Assembly (NCBI RefSeq): GCF_030409835.1
Contig: NZ_JAUFQO010000004.1
Span: 248,001 to 312,000 of the forward strand
Length of the DNA stretch: 64,000 nt
Source of the DNA: Lutimonas halocynthiae
Lineage (GTDB): Bacteria > Bacteroidota > Bacteroidia > Flavobacteriales > Flavobacteriaceae
Reading direction: 5' to 3'
In this document: piece by piece, positions 34,058-45,489 of the stretch
How the letters are laid out: each line of letters opens with the position of its first letter
How positions within the stretch are numbered: the stretch's first letter is position 1
The notes under the pieces: model-generated
Seen by the model: the letters and a program-made list of their open reading frames with translations, nothing else
Told to the model about the DNA's origin: nothing
The model's database searches: none
Translations under genes and position numbers: made by a program

Positions 34058-37000
34058 TTAACCTTCTATTTCATCTTTAGATCCAACGATTAGGTGATCG
34101 TATTCTCTCATTCCTGTACCTGCAGGGATTCTTTTACCTACGATTACATTTTCCTTCAATCCTTCTAAATAATCTTCTTTACCACTTACAGCAGCTTCAT
34201 TCAATACTTTGGTTGTTTCCTGGAAGGACGCAGCCGAAATAAATGATTTCGTTTGAAGCGAAGCACGTGTGATACCTTGTAAAATAGGTTCTGCTGTTGC
34301 AGGGGTAGCATCACGAGCAACCATTAGATTTTTATCGTTTCTTCTTAAAATTGAATTTTCATCTCTTAATGCTCTGGCGGTAACAATTTGTCCTGCCTTC
34401 ATATTTGTAGAATCACCTTCGTCTTCAACTACTTTAAGACCGTAAATGTTGTCATTCACACTCATAAAGTCATTTTTATGAACCAATTGGTTTTCTAAGA
34501 AAATTGTATCTCCAGAATCAATAACTTTAACTTTACGCATCATTTGTCTTACAACAACTTCAAAGTGCTTGTCATTAATTTTCACCCCTTGTAATCGGTA
34601 AACTTCCTGAATCTCATTTACCAAATATTCCTGAACCTTACCAGGTCCCATAATATTTAATATATCAGTTGGAGTTGTTGCACCGTCTGATAAAGACATT
34701 CCTGCTTTAACAAAGTCATTTTCCTGAACAAGGATCTGGTTAGATAATTTAACCAAGTATTTTTTAACATCGCCTAATTTAGACTCTACAATAATCTCTC
34801 TATTTCCTCTCTTGATTTTTCCAAAAGAAATTACACCATCGATCTCAGAAACAACTGCAGGGTTTGATGGATTTCTCGCTTCAAACAATTCAGTCACCCT
34901 TGGAAGACCACCTGTAATATCACCAGCTTTACCTGACTTACGTGGAATCTTCACTAAGATTTGACCCGGCTCAATTTTCTGTCCTTCTTCAATCAATAAG
35001 TGAGCACCTACTGGTAAAGAGTAAGAACGCTGTGTTTCTCCTTTTTTCGTTTGTACCATTAAAGTAGGAATCACTCGCTGCTTTTTGGCTTCAGAAATTA
35101 CTTTTTCCTTAAATCCAGTTTGCTCATCCATCTCAACTTGGTAAGTAATCCCTTCAACTACATCCTCAAATACAGCTTTACCTCCAAACTCAGAAACAAT
35201 CACCCCATTATATGGATCCCATTGACAAATCACATCACCTTTCTTGATTTTGGATTTAGCATCCACAAAAATGTGAGAACCGTAAGGAATATTATTTGTA
35301 CTTAAAACAATACCTGTATTCTTATCAAAAATTTTGAATTCACTTGTTCTTGAAATTACAATTTTTACAGGATTCCCTTCATTATCTTTTCCATCAACAG
35401 TTTTAAGGTCATCAATCACCATATTTCCTCCATAGTTTGCAACCAAACGAGAATCTTCAGAAATGTTTCCTGCAATACCACCTACGTGGAAGGTTCTCAA
35501 TGTTAACTGAGTACCAGGCTCTCCAATTGACTGAGCGGCTACAACACCTACAGCCTCACCTCTTTGAACCATATTATTAGTTGAAAGACTAACTCCGTAA
35601 CATTTTGTACAGATTCCTTTCTTCGCTTCACAAGTAAGTGCTGAACGAACTTCAATAGCATCTAATTCAGCCACTTCAACTCTCTTTACAGCTTCTTCAG
35701 TAAATAAATCACCTGCATGAACTATAATCTCATCTGTCTTAGGGCTGTATACATCATGTAAAGAAACCCTACCGAAAATTCTTTCAGATAGCGATTCAAC
35801 AATCTCATCATTATTCTTTAATGGAGTAACTTCTAAACCTCTAAGCGTTCCACAGTCTTCAATATTTATAATCACATCTTGTGCAACATCAACAAGTCTT
35901 CTAGTAAGATAACCCGCATCCGCCGTTTTCAAAGCCGTATCCGCCAAACCTTTTCTCGCACCGTGAGTAGAGATAAAGTATTCAAGAATTGATAAACCTT
36001 CCTTAAAGTTAGAAAGAATCGGATTCTCAATAATTTCACCACCACCTGCAGTAGATTTTTTCGGTTTCGCCATTAATCCACGCATACCTGTTAACTGTCT
36101 GATCTGCTCCTTAGAACCCCTTGCACCTGAATCAAGCATCATGTACACAGAGTTGAATCCTTGTTGGTCTTCTCTAAGACGTTTCATAGATAATTCAGTC
36201 AACCTGTTATTAGTAGAACCCCAGATATCAATTACCTGATTGTATCTTTCTTTATTGGTCAACATACCCATGTTATAACTAGACATGATTGAATCTACCT
36301 GCTTGTTAGCAGCATCAATCATACCCCATTTTTCCTCAGGAATAATGATATCACCCAAACTGAATGACAACCCACCCTGGAATGCAAACTTATATCCCAT
36401 GTTCTTGATATCATCAAGAAATCTTCCTGTTGTAGGAACGTCGGTAACTTTTAATATATCTCCAATAATATCTCTTAAAGAACGCTTGGTCAATACATCA
36501 TTGATATAACCTGCTTTTTCTGGCACAACTTCATTGAATAAAACCCTTCCAACAGTTGTTTTTATGATTTGTGTAGTTAATTCGCCATCCTCATTAAAAT
36601 CTCTACCTCTCACCTTGATACCGGCGTTCAAATCAACTTTCTTTTCATTAAAAGCAATTTTCACTTCCTCTAAAGAGTAAAAAGTTGTCCCTTCACCTTT
36701 TACCTTAAAATCAGGTGTAGAAATACGTTCTTTGGTCATATAGTACAGACCTAAAACCATATCCTGTGATGGAACCGTAATAGGAGATCCATTTGCAGGG
36801 TTCAGAATGTTGTGAGAAGCAAGCATCAATAATTGTGCTTCTAAAATAGCTTCCTGACCTAAAGGAAGGTGAACCGCCATCTGGTCACCATCAAAATCCG
36901 CATTAAATGCAGTACAAACCAATGGGTGCAGTTGAATCGCTTTTCCTTCAATTAATTTAGGTTGGAAAGCCTGTATACCTAGTCTGTGCAAGGTAGGGGC

Positions 37001-38326
37001 CCTGTTCAATAATACAGGATGTCCTTTAAGAACATTTTCTAATATATCCCAAACTACAGGTTCTCTTTTATCTATAATTTTCTTTGCAGATTTTACTGTC
37101 TTTACAATCCCTCTTTCTATCAGTTTTCTGATGATAAAAGGCTTATAAAGCTCAGCTGCCATATCTTTTGGCAATCCACATTCGTATAATCTTAATTCAG
37201 GACCAACAACAATTACCGAACGTGCTGAATAATCCACACGCTTACCTAATAGGTTCTGACGGAATCGTCCTTGCTTTCCTTTAAGTGAATCTGAAAGTGA
37301 TTTTAATGGTCTGTTAGATTCAGTTTTAACAGCAGACGATTTACGTGTGTTGTCAAACAATGAATCAACAGATTCCTGTAACATTCGCTTTTCATTTCTT
37401 AAGATCACCTCAGGTGCCTTAATTTCCATTAATCTTTTCAGACGATTGTTTCTGATAATTACCCTTCTGTAAAGGTCATTTAAATCAGATGTTGCAAACC
37501 TACCTCCATCTAAAGGAACTAAAGGTCTAAGTTCTGGCGGAATTACCGGAACAACCTTCATGATCATCCATTCTGGTTTGTTTTCTTTACGCGTATTTGC
37601 ATCTCTGAAAGCTTCAACGACATTCAATCGTTTTAAGGCTTCCATTTTACGTTGTTTAGACGTTTCTGTATTTGCTTTATGTCTTAATTCATAAGATAAG
37701 GCATCAAGGTCAATTCTTGCTAGTAATTCAATCAAACACTCAGCACCCATTTTGGCGATGAATTTGTCAGGATCATTATCATCAAGATATTGATTTTCTT
37801 GAGGAAGCGTTTCTAATATGTTTAGATACTCTTCTTCAGTTAAGAAATCCATTTTTTGTAATGGTTCTCCTTCTTCACTCTTTGCAATACCTGGTTGGAT
37901 CACTACGTATCTTTCGTAGTATATGATCATATCTAATTTCTTAGAAGGCAAACCTAACAGGTAACCCATTTTGTTTGGTAGTGATCTAAAATACCAGATA
38001 TGTGCTACAGGAACAACAAGGTTGATATGACCAACTCTGTCTCTACGCACTTTTTTCTCTGTCACTTCAACACCACAACGGTCACAAATGATTCCCTTAT
38101 ATCTTATTCTTTTGTATTTTCCACATGCACACTCATAATCTTTGATAGGGCCAAAAATTCTTTCACAAAACAATCCATCTCTCTCTGGTTTGTGCGTACG
38201 GTAATTAATGGTTTCTGGCTTCAAAACTTCTCCTTTTGATTTCTCAAGGATGATTTCTGGAGAAGCCAAACCAATAGTAATTTTATTGAATTTTTTTACA
38301 GTGTATTTTTCTCTTTGTCTTGCCAT
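34058..38326 (-). CDS. rpoC: RNA polymerase beta' subunit
   Basis: A 1422-residue subunit. The N-terminal zinc site is [20 protein letters not shown]; the catalytic Mg loop is [12 protein letters not shown]. The second zinc site is formed by CGTLRG and [13 protein letters not shown]. The bridge/trigger helix region includes [20 protein letters not shown] and [16 protein letters not shown]. Length is typical of Bacteroidota. It follows rpoB by 73 bases that contain a hairpin, and ends at a terminator. Confidence 0.99.
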   Translation of the reverse strand: MARQREKYTVKKFNKITIGLASPEIILEKSKGEVLKPETINYRTHKPERDGLFCERIFGPIKDYECACGKYKRIRYKGIICDRCGVEVTEKKVRRDRVGHINLVVPVAHIWYFRSLPNKMGYLLGLPSKKLDMIIYYERYVVIQPGIAKSEEGEPLQKMDFLTEEEYLNILETLPQENQYLDDNDPDKFIAKMGAECLIELLARIDLDALSYELRHKANTETSKQRKMEALKRLNVVEAFRDANTRKENKPEWMIMKVVPVIPPELRPLVPLDGGRFATSDLNDLYRRVIIRNNRLKRLMEIKAPEVILRNEKRMLQESVDSLFDNTRKSSAVKTESNRPLKSLSDSLKGKQGRFRQNLLGKRVDYSARSVIVVGPELRLYECGLPKDMAAELYKPFIIRKLIERGIVKTVKSAKKIIDKREPVVWDILENVLKGHPVLLNRAPTLHRLGIQAFQPKLIEGKAIQLHPLVCTAFNADFDGDQMAVHLPLGQEAILEAQLLMLASHNILNPANGSPITVPSQDMVLGLYYMTKERISTPDFKVKGEGTTFYSLEEVKIAFNEKKVDLNAGIKVRGRDFNEDGELTTQIIKTTVGRVLFNEVVPEKAGYINDVLTKRSLRDIIGDILKVTDVPTTGRFLDDIKNMGYKFAFQGGLSFSLGDIIIPEEKWGMIDAANKQVDSIMSSYNMGMLTNKERYNQVIDIWGSTNNRLTELSMKRLREDQQGFNSVYMMLDSGARGSKEQIRQLTGMRGLMAKPKKSTAGGGEIIENPILSNFKEGLSILEYFISTHGARKGLADTALKTADAGYLTRRLVDVAQDVIINIEDCGTLRGLEVTPLKNNDEIVESLSERIFGRVSLHDVYSPKTDEIIVHAGDLFTEEAVKRVEVAELDAIEVRSALTCEAKKGICTKCYGVSLSTNNMVQRGEAVGVVAAQSIGEPGTQLTLRTFHVGGIAGNISEDSRLVANYGGNMVIDDLKTVDGKDNEGNPVKIVISRTSEFKIFDKNTGIVLSTNNIPYGSHIFVDAKSKIKKGDVICQWDPYNGVIVSEFGGKAVFEDVVEGITYQVEMDEQTGFKEKVISEAKKQRVIPTLMVQTKKGETQRSYSLPVGAHLLIEEGQKIEPGQILVKIPRKSGKAGDITGGLPRVTELFEARNPSNPAVVSEIDGVISFGKIKRGNREIIVESKLGDVKKYLVKLSNQILVQENDFVKAGMSLSDGATTPTDILNIMGPGKVQEYLVNEIQEVYRLQGVKINDKHFEVVVRQMMRKVKVIDSGDTIFLENQLVHKNDFMSVNDNIYGLKVVEDEGDSTNMKAGQIVTARALRDENSILRRNDKNLMVARDATPATAEPILQGITRASLQTKSFISAASFQETTKVLNEAAVSGKEDYLEGLKENVIVGKRIPAGTGMREYDHLIVGSKDEIEG

Positions 38327-38364
38327 GGTAATGGATAGAATTAAAATGTAAAAATTATATTGTA

Positions 38365-38387
38365 GTCCCGCCTAATAAAGGCGGGAC
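38365..38387 (-). other. Hairpin in the rpoB-rpoC gap
   Basis: GTCCCGCC (38365-38372) and GGCGGGAC (38380-38387) form a perfect 8-bp GC-rich stem with a seven-base loop. On the transcribed strand no run of T follows (TACAATATAATTTTT), so it is a poor terminator. It could be a partial attenuator, a processing site or a stability element that sets the ratio of beta to beta' mRNA. Confidence 0.6.
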
Positions 38388-38399
38388 ATGGATTGCTAT

Positions 38400-41300
38400 T
38401 TATTCTTCTAACTTAAGATCTAGACCTAGTCCTTTCAATTCGTGCATAAGTACGTTGAAAGATTCTGGTAATCCTGGTTCAGGCATTTTATCTCCTTTAA
38501 CGATCGCTTCATAGGTCTTAGCCCTACCAAGTACGTCATCAGATTTAACCGTCAGGATCTCTCTTAAAGTAGATGAAGCTCCATAGGCCTCAAGAGCCCA
38601 AACTTCCATCTCACCAAATCTTTGTCCACCAAACTGAGCTTTACCACCTAATGGTTGCTGTGTGATCAATGAGTAAGGTCCGATAGAACGAGCATGCATC
38701 TTATCTTCAATCATGTGACCAAGCTTGATGATATAGATCACACCAACTGTTGCCGGTTGATCAAATCTTTCACCTGTTCCACCATCATATAAATAAGTAT
38801 GACCGAAATCTGGAATACCTGCTTTTCTGGTAAGTGCAGTAATCTCATCAATATGAGCACCATCAAAAATTGGAGTTGCATATTTCTCGCCAAGATTTTG
38901 ACCTGCCCATCCAAGAACAGTTTCATAAATCTGACCAATGTTCATCCTAGAAGGTACACCTAATGGATTCAATACAATATCAACTGGAGTTCCGTCTTCA
39001 AGGAAAGGCATATCTTCTTGTCTTACGATACGGGCAACAATACCCTTATTACCGTGACGACCCGCCATTTTATCACCAACTTTTAATTTACGCTTTTTAG
39101 CTATGTAAATTTTAGCTAATTTGATAATACCTTTAGGCAATTCATCCCCTACAGTAACCGCAAATTTCTTTCTTCTCAATGATCCTTGAAGATCACTTAA
39201 TTTAATCTTGTAATTATGTATAAGTCTATTTACAAGATCGTTAAGTTCTTTATCTGTTGTCCAAACTCCTTTTGTTAAATGTTCAAAGTCAGCAACTGAA
39301 TTCAACATTTTTAAAGTGAATTTTTTACCTTTAGGTAAAATTTCCTCACCAAGGTCATTCTGAACACCTTGAGATGTTTTACCATTGATCAAACCAAATA
39401 GTTTGTCAAGTAATACATTTCTTAGTTTATCATATTCTACAGAGAATTCAATTTCAAGACTACTTACTTCTTCTTTATCCTTAACTCTCTTCGCCTTATC
39501 CTTGATCGCTCTTTGGAACAATTTCTTATCAATCACAACACCTCTAAGTGACGGAGAAGCTTTTAATGAAGCATCTTTTACATCACCAGCATTATCACCG
39601 AAAATCGCTCTTAACAACTTCTCTTCAGGAGTTGGGTCTGATTCACCTTTTGGCGTAATCTTACCAATAAGAATATCTCCAGGTTTGATCTCAGCACCAA
39701 TTCTGATCATACCATTTTCATCAAGATCTTTTGTTGCTTCTTCACTAACATTTGGAATGTCAGCAGTCAACTCTTCAGCTCCTAATTTGGTATCTCTTAC
39801 ATCTAGTGCATATTCATCAATATGAATAGAGGTGAAAATATCTTCACGTACTACTCTCTCAGATATTACAATTGCATCCTCAAAATTATATCCTTTCCAA
39901 GGCATGAAGGCAACCTTCATGTTTCTTCCTAAGGCAAGTTCTCCTTTTTCAGTTGCATATCCTTCAGAAAGAACCTGTCCTTTAACCACTTTATCTCCCT
40001 TACTTACGATTGGGTGAAGGTTAATTGAGGTTCCTTGATTCGTTTTTCTAAACTTGATCAATTCATAAATTCTAATATCACTATCAAAACTTACAATTCT
40101 ATCATTTTCTGAACGTTCGTATTGAATTTCAATCTTGTCAGAATCTACGTAGATTACTTCTCCGTTTCCTTCAGCATTGATCAAAATTCTCGAATCTTTA
40201 GCGACTCTTCTCTCAAGACCAGTTCCAACGATAGGAGATTCAGGACGCATCAAAGGTACTGCCTGACGCATCATGTTAGATCCCATCAAAGCCCTGTTCG
40301 CATCATCGTGTTCCAAGAATGGAATTAATGACGCAGATATAGACGAAATCTGGTTAGGAGATACATCCATATAGTTGATCTCACTTACAGGTACAACCGG
40401 GAAATCTCCATCTTCTCTTGCTACTAACTTCTCAAGAACGATATTACCTTTATCATCTAAATCAAGATTCGATTGAGCAATTTTTCTTCCTTCTTCTTCC
40501 TCAGCACTCAAATAAATTGGTTCCTCAGTAGTATCAACATAACCATCCTTAACCTTACGGTAAGGTGTTTCAATAAATCCTAAATTATTCACTTTGGCAT
40601 AAACTGCAAGTGAAGAAATCAAACCAATATTCGGTCCTTCAGGAGTTTCAATCGGACATAATCTACCATAGTGGGTAAAGTGAACATCACGAACCTCGAA
40701 TCCTGCTCTTTCACGTGAAAGACCACCTGGCCCTAGGGCTGATAATCTACGTTTATGTGTAATCTCGGCAAGTGGATTCGTTTGATCCATAAACTGAGAC
40801 AATTGATTCGTACCAAAGAAAGAATTAATCACTGATGATAAAGTCTTAGCATTGATCAAATCAATAGGTGTAAACACCTCATTATCACGCACATTCATTC
40901 TTTCACGAATGGTACGCGCCATTCTTGATAATCCTACCCCAAACTGACCTGCAAGCTGCTCTCCAACAGTTCTTACACGACGGTTTGACAAGTGATCAAT
41001 ATCATCTACTTCTGCTTTTGAATTCACCAAATTAATCAGATTCTTCACAATTGTGATGATATCCATTTTGGTCAATACCTTTTGTTCGATATCTACATCA
41101 AGACCTAATTTCTTATTCATTCTGTAACGACCTACTTCTCCAAGATTGTATCGTTGTTCAGAAAAGAACAGTTTATTGATAATACCTTTAGCCGTTTCAT
41201 AATCTGGCGGCTCAGCATTACGCAATTGACGGTATATATGTTCAACAGCTTCTTTTTCAGAATTTGTTGGATCTTTTTGCAACGTGTTATGAATAATAGC

Positions 41301-42215
41301 ATAATCACCTGCATCATTATCTAATTTGTGTAAAAGAATAGTTTTTGCACCTGACTCAATAATTTCATCAATATGCTCTTTTTCAAGGATAGTATCCCTG
41401 TCAAGTACGATTTCATTACGCTCAATAGATACAACCTCTCCGGTATCCTCATCAACGAAATCCTCAAACCAAGTCTTTAGAACTCTAGCTGCTAGTTTTC
41501 TTTCAAGCACCTTTTTCAGTCCACTTTTTGATACTTTAACCTCTTCTGCAAGGTCAAATATCTCCAGAATATCTTTATCTCTTTCAAAGCCAATTGCTCT
41601 AAATAAAGTAGTTACTGGTAATTTTTTCTTTCTATCAATATAGGCGAACATCACCTGATTGATATCTGTAGCAAATTCAATCCAAGAACCTTTAAAAGGA
41701 ATTACTCTTGCTGAATATAGTTTTGTTCCGTTAGCGTGAAAAGATTGACCGAAAAATACACCCGGTGATCTATGTAATTGAGAAACAACTACTCTTTCTG
41801 CACCATTGATAACAAAAGTACCACTATGTGTCATGTAAGGAATAACCCCTAAATAAACATCTTGTACAATAGTTTCAAAATCTTCATGCTCAGGATCAGT
41901 ACAATACAACTTTAAACGTGCTTTAAGAGGTACACTATAAGTTAGCCCTCTTTCTATACACTCTTGAATAGAATATCTTGGTGGATCAACAAAGTAATCT
42001 AGGAATTCTAAAACAAAATTATTTCTTGTATCGGTAATAGGAAAGTTTTCCATGAAGGTTTTATATAGACCTTCGTCACTTCTTTCATCAGATTTAGTTT
42101 CTAATTGAAAAAAGTCCTGGAATGATTTTATTTGAATATCAAGGAAATCTGGATATTCGGTTAACAATTTAGCTGATGCAAAGTTTACTCTTTGGGTTTT
42201 TTGTTTCGTTGCCAA
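38400..42215 (-). CDS. rpoB: RNA polymerase beta subunit
   Basis: A 1271-residue subunit. The rifampicin-binding region is visible as [47 protein letters not shown] (checked in pieces): it has the wild-type Gln, Asp, His and Ser residues, so no resistance mutation is obvious. The C-terminal part contains the [16 protein letters not shown] and [18 protein letters not shown] motifs. It lies between rplL (111 bases upstream, with an inverted repeat) and rpoC. Confidence 0.99.
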   Translation of the reverse strand: MATKQKTQRVNFASAKLLTEYPDFLDIQIKSFQDFFQLETKSDERSDEGLYKTFMENFPITDTRNNFVLEFLDYFVDPPRYSIQECIERGLTYSVPLKARLKLYCTDPEHEDFETIVQDVYLGVIPYMTHSGTFVINGAERVVVSQLHRSPGVFFGQSFHANGTKLYSARVIPFKGSWIEFATDINQVMFAYIDRKKKLPVTTLFRAIGFERDKDILEIFDLAEEVKVSKSGLKKVLERKLAARVLKTWFEDFVDEDTGEVVSIERNEIVLDRDTILEKEHIDEIIESGAKTILLHKLDNDAGDYAIIHNTLQKDPTNSEKEAVEHIYRQLRNAEPPDYETAKGIINKLFFSEQRYNLGEVGRYRMNKKLGLDVDIEQKVLTKMDIITIVKNLINLVNSKAEVDDIDHLSNRRVRTVGEQLAGQFGVGLSRMARTIRERMNVRDNEVFTPIDLINAKTLSSVINSFFGTNQLSQFMDQTNPLAEITHKRRLSALGPGGLSRERAGFEVRDVHFTHYGRLCPIETPEGPNIGLISSLAVYAKVNNLGFIETPYRKVKDGYVDTTEEPIYLSAEEEEGRKIAQSNLDLDDKGNIVLEKLVAREDGDFPVVPVSEINYMDVSPNQISSISASLIPFLEHDDANRALMGSNMMRQAVPLMRPESPIVGTGLERRVAKDSRILINAEGNGEVIYVDSDKIEIQYERSENDRIVSFDSDIRIYELIKFRKTNQGTSINLHPIVSKGDKVVKGQVLSEGYATEKGELALGRNMKVAFMPWKGYNFEDAIVISERVVREDIFTSIHIDEYALDVRDTKLGAEELTADIPNVSEEATKDLDENGMIRIGAEIKPGDILIGKITPKGESDPTPEEKLLRAIFGDNAGDVKDASLKASPSLRGVVIDKKLFQRAIKDKAKRVKDKEEVSSLEIEFSVEYDKLRNVLLDKLFGLINGKTSQGVQNDLGEEILPKGKKFTLKMLNSVADFEHLTKGVWTTDKELNDLVNRLIHNYKIKLSDLQGSLRRKKFAVTVGDELPKGIIKLAKIYIAKKRKLKVGDKMAGRHGNKGIVARIVRQEDMPFLEDGTPVDIVLNPLGVPSRMNIGQIYETVLGWAGQNLGEKYATPIFDGAHIDEITALTRKAGIPDFGHTYLYDGGTGERFDQPATVGVIYIIKLGHMIEDKMHARSIGPYSLITQQPLGGKAQFGGQRFGEMEVWALEAYGASSTLREILTVKSDDVLGRAKTYEAIVKGDKMPEPGLPESFNVLMHELKGLGLDLKLEE

Positions 42216-42263
42216 TGGAGATAAATTTAAATTAAATTATAAGAACGAATATATATGCAAAAT

Positions 42264-42302
42264 GGTTTAGGTCTAAGCGGTATTACCCCAAAGACCTAAA
42301 CC
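42264..42302 (-). other. Inverted repeat in the rplL-rpoB gap
   Basis: GGTTTAGGTC (42264-42273) and GACCTAAACC (42293-42302) are perfect 10-base complements with a 19-base loop. No T-tract follows on the transcribed strand. The place matches the rplL-rpoB intercistronic region of other bacteria, where attenuation or RNase III cleavage sets ribosomal protein versus polymerase output; that such a mechanism operates here is inference. Confidence 0.65.
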
Positions 42303-42326
42303 TCAATTGTTTAGTAGTTAAACTAC

Positions 42327-42701
42327 TTATTTAAGCTCAACTTCTGCTCCTGCTTCTTCTAAAGATTTTTTAAGACCTTCTGCCTCATCTTTAGAGATAC
42401 CTTCTTTGATTGGTGCTGGTGCACTATCAACGATACCTTTAGCTTCTTTTAAACCTAAACCAGTTAATTCTTTAACCAATTTAACTACTGCTAATTTAGA
42501 ACCACCTGCGGCTTTAAGGATAACATCAAATTCTGTTTTTTCCTCAGCAGCGGCTTCTCCACCACCTGCAGGTCCTGCTGCTGCAACTGCAGCTGCTGCA
42601 GGCTCAATACCATACTCATCTTTCAAAATATTAGCCAATTCATTAACCTCTTTTACAGTTAAGTTAACTAATTGTTCTGCGAAATCTTTCAACTCTGCCA
42701 T
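42327..42701 (-). CDS. rplL: Ribosomal protein bL12 (L7/L12)
   Basis: A 124-residue acidic stalk protein. It has the N-terminal dimerisation part ([21 protein letters not shown]), an Ala/Gly-rich hinge ([20 protein letters not shown]) and the C-terminal domain that binds translation factors ([35 protein letters not shown]). It follows rplJ by 45 bases. In bacteria it is made at higher levels than the other operon products; the inverted repeat downstream may help separate it from rpoB. Confidence 0.99.
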   Translation of the reverse strand: MAELKDFAEQLVNLTVKEVNELANILKDEYGIEPAAAAVAAAGPAGGGEAAAEEKTEFDVILKAAGGSKLAVVKLVKELTGLGLKEAKGIVDSAPAPIKEGISKDEAEGLKKSLEEAGAEVELK

Positions 42702-42746
42702 TTTTCTACTGTTTAAATTTTATTATTTAGTTTATTAGTGTGTTTA

Positions 42747-43265
42747 TTATTTTTCTGATAAAGTTTGAAGGATACCGTGAATTTTTCCTCCACCTGATTG
42801 AAGTGCTGAAATAACATTCTTCGCTGGTGATTGTAACAATCCAATAATATCTCCAATTACCTCCTCTTTAGACTTGATGTTAACCAAGTTATCTAGTTGG
42901 TCATCTCCAACATAAACTTCTTGTTCAACATAAGCTCCTTTAAGAATTGGCTTCTCTTGCTTTCCTTTACGGAAAGCTTTGATAACCTTAGCTGGAGCAT
43001 TTCCAGTATCAGCCATCATCAATGAAGTGTTTCCTTTAAGAACATTTGGTAATTCACCAAAATCTTTATCACTACTATCCATTGCTTTTGCAAGCAAGGT
43101 ATTTTTCACAACTGCCAATTTAACATTTGCCTTAAAACAGGCTCTTCTTAAATTAGAGGTATCAGAAGCATTCAATCCTGAGATATCTGCTAAATAGATC
43201 ACTGGGTTATCAGCTAACTTGCCAGTCAAATCTTGTATTACTTGCGATTTTTCTTCTCTTGTCAT
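42747..43265 (-). CDS. rplJ: Ribosomal protein uL10
   Basis: A 172-residue protein that anchors the L7/L12 stalk to 23S rRNA. The N-terminal part (TREEKSQVIQDLTGKLADNPV and YLADISGLNASDTSNLRR) and the central VVKNTLLAKAMD match. The C-terminal helix that binds L12 dimers follows (LLQSPAKNVISALQSGGGKIHGIL). Only 19 bases lie between rplA and rplJ, too little for the structured L10 leader present in E. coli and Bacillus, so autoregulation must work elsewhere or not in that way. Confidence 0.98.
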   Translation of the reverse strand: MTREEKSQVIQDLTGKLADNPVIYLADISGLNASDTSNLRRACFKANVKLAVVKNTLLAKAMDSSDKDFGELPNVLKGNTSLMMADTGNAPAKVIKAFRKGKQEKPILKGAYVEQEVYVGDDQLDNLVNIKSKEEVIGDIIGLLQSPAKNVISALQSGGGKIHGILQTLSEK

Positions 43266-43284
43266 AATTTCAAAATTTTACAGC

Positions 43285-43974
43285 TTAAACTGTTTTAGCA
43301 TCTATTGCAATTCCAGGGCTCATTGTACTAGACAAGAAAATACTCTTGATATACACTCCTTTTACAGTTGAAGGCTTTAACTTTACAATTGTATTGATCA
43401 ATTCATTTGCATTTTCAGCAATTTTATCAGCTTCAAATGAAACTTTTCCAATTGATGCATGAACAATACCAGTTTTATCAACTTTAAAGTCAATTTTACC
43501 ACCTTTAACTTCTTTGACTGCCTTAGCAACGTCCATAGTAACGGTACCAGTCTTTGGGTTAGGCATTAAACCACGTGGGCCTAATACTCTACCTAAAGGA
43601 CCTAATTTTCCCATTACACTTGGCATAGTCACAATTACGTCAACATCTGTCCATCCTCCTTTAATTTTTTGAAGGTATTCATCCAATCCTACGTAGTCAG
43701 CTCCTGCTTCTTTAGCTTCTGCTTCTTTATCAGGAGTAACCAATGCCAATACTTTAACATCTTTACCTGTACCATTTGGAAGGGTTACAACACCTCTTAC
43801 CATTTGGTTAGCTTTACGCGGATCTACACCTAAACGTATTGCAAGATCAACACTTGCATCAAATTTTACGGTGGTTACTTCCTTTACTAGAGTTGAAGCC
43901 GCTAAGACATCATGAGATGCTTTAGGGTCTACTTTAGATCTAGATTCTTTTTGCTTCTTTGTTAGTTTTGCCAT
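43285..43974 (-). CDS. rplA: Ribosomal protein uL1
   Basis: A 229-residue L1-stalk protein. The signature RNA-binding segments are [23 protein letters not shown] and the motif [26 protein letters not shown]; the C-terminal [22 protein letters not shown] is standard. In many bacteria L1 also represses its own operon by binding the rplK leader. It follows rplK by four bases and precedes rplJ by 19. Confidence 0.98.
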   Translation of the reverse strand: MAKLTKKQKESRSKVDPKASHDVLAASTLVKEVTTVKFDASVDLAIRLGVDPRKANQMVRGVVTLPNGTGKDVKVLALVTPDKEAEAKEAGADYVGLDEYLQKIKGGWTDVDVIVTMPSVMGKLGPLGRVLGPRGLMPNPKTGTVTMDVAKAVKEVKGGKIDFKVDKTGIVHASIGKVSFEADKIAENANELINTIVKLKPSTVKGVYIKSIFLSSTMSPGIAIDAKTV

Positions 43975-43978
43975 CTTA

Positions 43979-44425
43979 TTATGCTGTTTTAACTGGAGCT
44001 GTTCCTTTTACACGAATTCCCATAGATCTAGCTGTTCCTGCAATCATTAACATAGCCGATTCAACTTGAAATGCATTTAAATCCTGCATTTTGTCCTCTG
44101 CAATGGTACGTACTTGATCCCAAGTAACTGATGCTACTCTTTTACGGTTAGGCTCTCCAGAACCTTTTTTAACTTTAGCTGCTTCTAACAATTGAACTGC
44201 TGCTGGTGGAGTTTTAACTACAAAATCGAATGATTTATCCTTGTAAACATTAATTACAACTGGTAAAACCTTTCCGGGTTTGTCTTGAGTTCTAGCATTA
44301 AACTGCTTACAGAACTCCATAATATTAACTCCGGCAGCACCTAATGCTGGTCCTACTGGTGGTGACGGATTTGCCGCGCCTCCTCGAACTTGCAATTTTA
44401 CTACCTTACTAATCTCTTTTGCCAT
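43979..44425 (-). CDS. rplK: Ribosomal protein uL11
   Basis: A 148-residue protein of the GTPase-associated centre. The N-terminal part [37 protein letters not shown] contains the proline-rich loop that touches 23S rRNA and thiostrepton. The C-terminal RNA-binding domain ends in [18 protein letters not shown]. It begins 66 bases after nusG; any L1 operator would be in that gap, but I cannot identify one by eye. Confidence 0.98.
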   Translation of the reverse strand: MAKEISKVVKLQVRGGAANPSPPVGPALGAAGVNIMEFCKQFNARTQDKPGKVLPVVINVYKDKSFDFVVKTPPAAVQLLEAAKVKKGSGEPNRKRVASVTWDQVRTIAEDKMQDLNAFQVESAMLMIAGTARSMGIRVKGTAPVKTA

Positions 44426-44491
44426 CGTTTTAACTTTAATTAATAAAACACATTAAGTGGAAGCTAATGCATTTACATAATATCGTAACAT

Positions 44492-45046
44492 TTATGATAT
44501 TTTCTCAACCTGCATATAGTTCAGTTCCAAAGGAGTTTTTCTCCCAAAGATCTTCACCATAACCTCAAGCTTACGCTTTTCTTCATTAATTTTTTCAATA
44601 GTTCCGTCAAATCCATTGAACGGACCATCAATAACTTTTACTGTTTCACCAGAAATAAATGGTATTGCAACATTTTCATTTTGAACTGCCAGATCATCAA
44701 CTGTACCCAACATTCTATTCACCTCAGACTTTCTCAACGGAACAGGATCTCCTCCTTTTGTTTCTCCAAGAAAACCAATTACACCAGTAACTGATTTGAT
44801 TACGTGAGGAACCTCACCACTCAAATTAGCTTCGACCATAATATATCCTGGGAAATAAACCTTCTCCTTATGGTATTTCTTACCATTTCGAATCTGGATC
44901 ACTTTCTCAGTTGGCACCAACACTTGGCTTACAAAATCAGACAAACCTAATCGAGCTATTTCATTCTCAATATAAGTTTTTACCTTATTTTCTTGACCAC
45001 CAATTGCCCTTACGGCATACCATTTCATTACAGAAGAATCCGACAT
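44492..45046 (-). CDS. nusG: Transcription antitermination protein NusG
   Basis: A 184-residue NusG. The N-terminal NGN domain starts KWYAVRAIGGQENKVKTYIE and contains YFPGYIMVEANLSGEVPHVIKS; it binds RNA polymerase. The C-terminal KOW domain is GETVKVIDGPFNGFDGTIEKIN, which contacts S10 or Rho. It lies nine bases after secE in the standard secE-nusG-rplK order. Confidence 0.98.
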   Translation of the reverse strand: MSDSSVMKWYAVRAIGGQENKVKTYIENEIARLGLSDFVSQVLVPTEKVIQIRNGKKYHKEKVYFPGYIMVEANLSGEVPHVIKSVTGVIGFLGETKGGDPVPLRKSEVNRMLGTVDDLAVQNENVAIPFISGETVKVIDGPFNGFDGTIEKINEEKRKLEVMVKIFGRKTPLELNYMQVEKIS

Positions 45047-45055
45047 ATTGATATA

Positions 45056-45247
45056 TTAATTAAAAATATTGAAATATTTTTCTAAGCCCATTTGAAAGAA
45101 CTTGTCAACTAAAAAAACAGCGATTGCAAAAATCACAGTAAATACTGCTACCAATACTGTATTCTTTTGAGCTTCCTCCCTTGGCATCCAAGAAACGTTA
45201 TGCTGTAACTCTCCAAATGATTCCTTAATGTAATTCACTATACCCAT
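45056..45247 (-). CDS. secE: Preprotein translocase subunit SecE
   Basis: A 63-residue single-span SecE, the short form typical of most bacteria: an amphipathic helix (VNYIKESFGELQHNVSWMPREEAQ) followed by one membrane helix (TVLVAVFTVIFAIAVFLVDKFF). It stabilises SecY. It directly follows tRNA-Trp (17 bases) and precedes nusG (nine bases). Confidence 0.96.
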   Translation of the reverse strand: MGIVNYIKESFGELQHNVSWMPREEAQKNTVLVAVFTVIFAIAVFLVDKFFQMGLEKYFNIFN

Positions 45248-45263
45248 TTATTATCTTTTTACG

Positions 45264-45336
45264 CACGGGTGGAGAGGCTCGAACTCCCGACACCTGGTTT
45301 TGGAGACCAGTGCTCTACCAACTGAGCTACACCCGT
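45264..45336 (-). tRNA. tRNA-Trp (anticodon CCA)
   Basis: Read on the minus strand it has a 7-bp acceptor stem (ACGGGTG with CACCCGT), a D-arm with AGCTCAGTTGGTAGAGC, the anticodon loop CTCCAAA with CCA, and the T-arm GGGAGTTCGAGCCTCTC pattern. The discriminator is G, as expected for tRNA-Trp; the CCA end is not encoded. It lies between tuf and secE in the same operon. Confidence 0.97.
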
Positions 45337-45425
45337 ATGGTCAGAAAATGCACTTTTACAAGTTCATTTGTCTCCCAATTAATCAGCATATTTCAATAAA
45401 AAACATACTTTTTAAAAAGAACATT

Positions 45426-45449
45426 AGGCGCTTCCGAAAGGAAGCACCT
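45426..45449 (-). terminator. Hairpin after tuf
   Basis: On the minus strand AGGTGCTTCC pairs with GGAAGCGCCT around a four-base loop; the one odd pair is a U-G wobble only in the minus-strand RNA, which supports use in that direction. The T-rich stretch after it (TTCTTTTT) starts five bases later, so it is likely a partial terminator that lets some transcription pass into tRNA-Trp and secE-nusG. Confidence 0.6.
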
Positions 45450-45489
45450 GATATTCAAATTTTATTATTTCTACTGAAATCGATTATAA

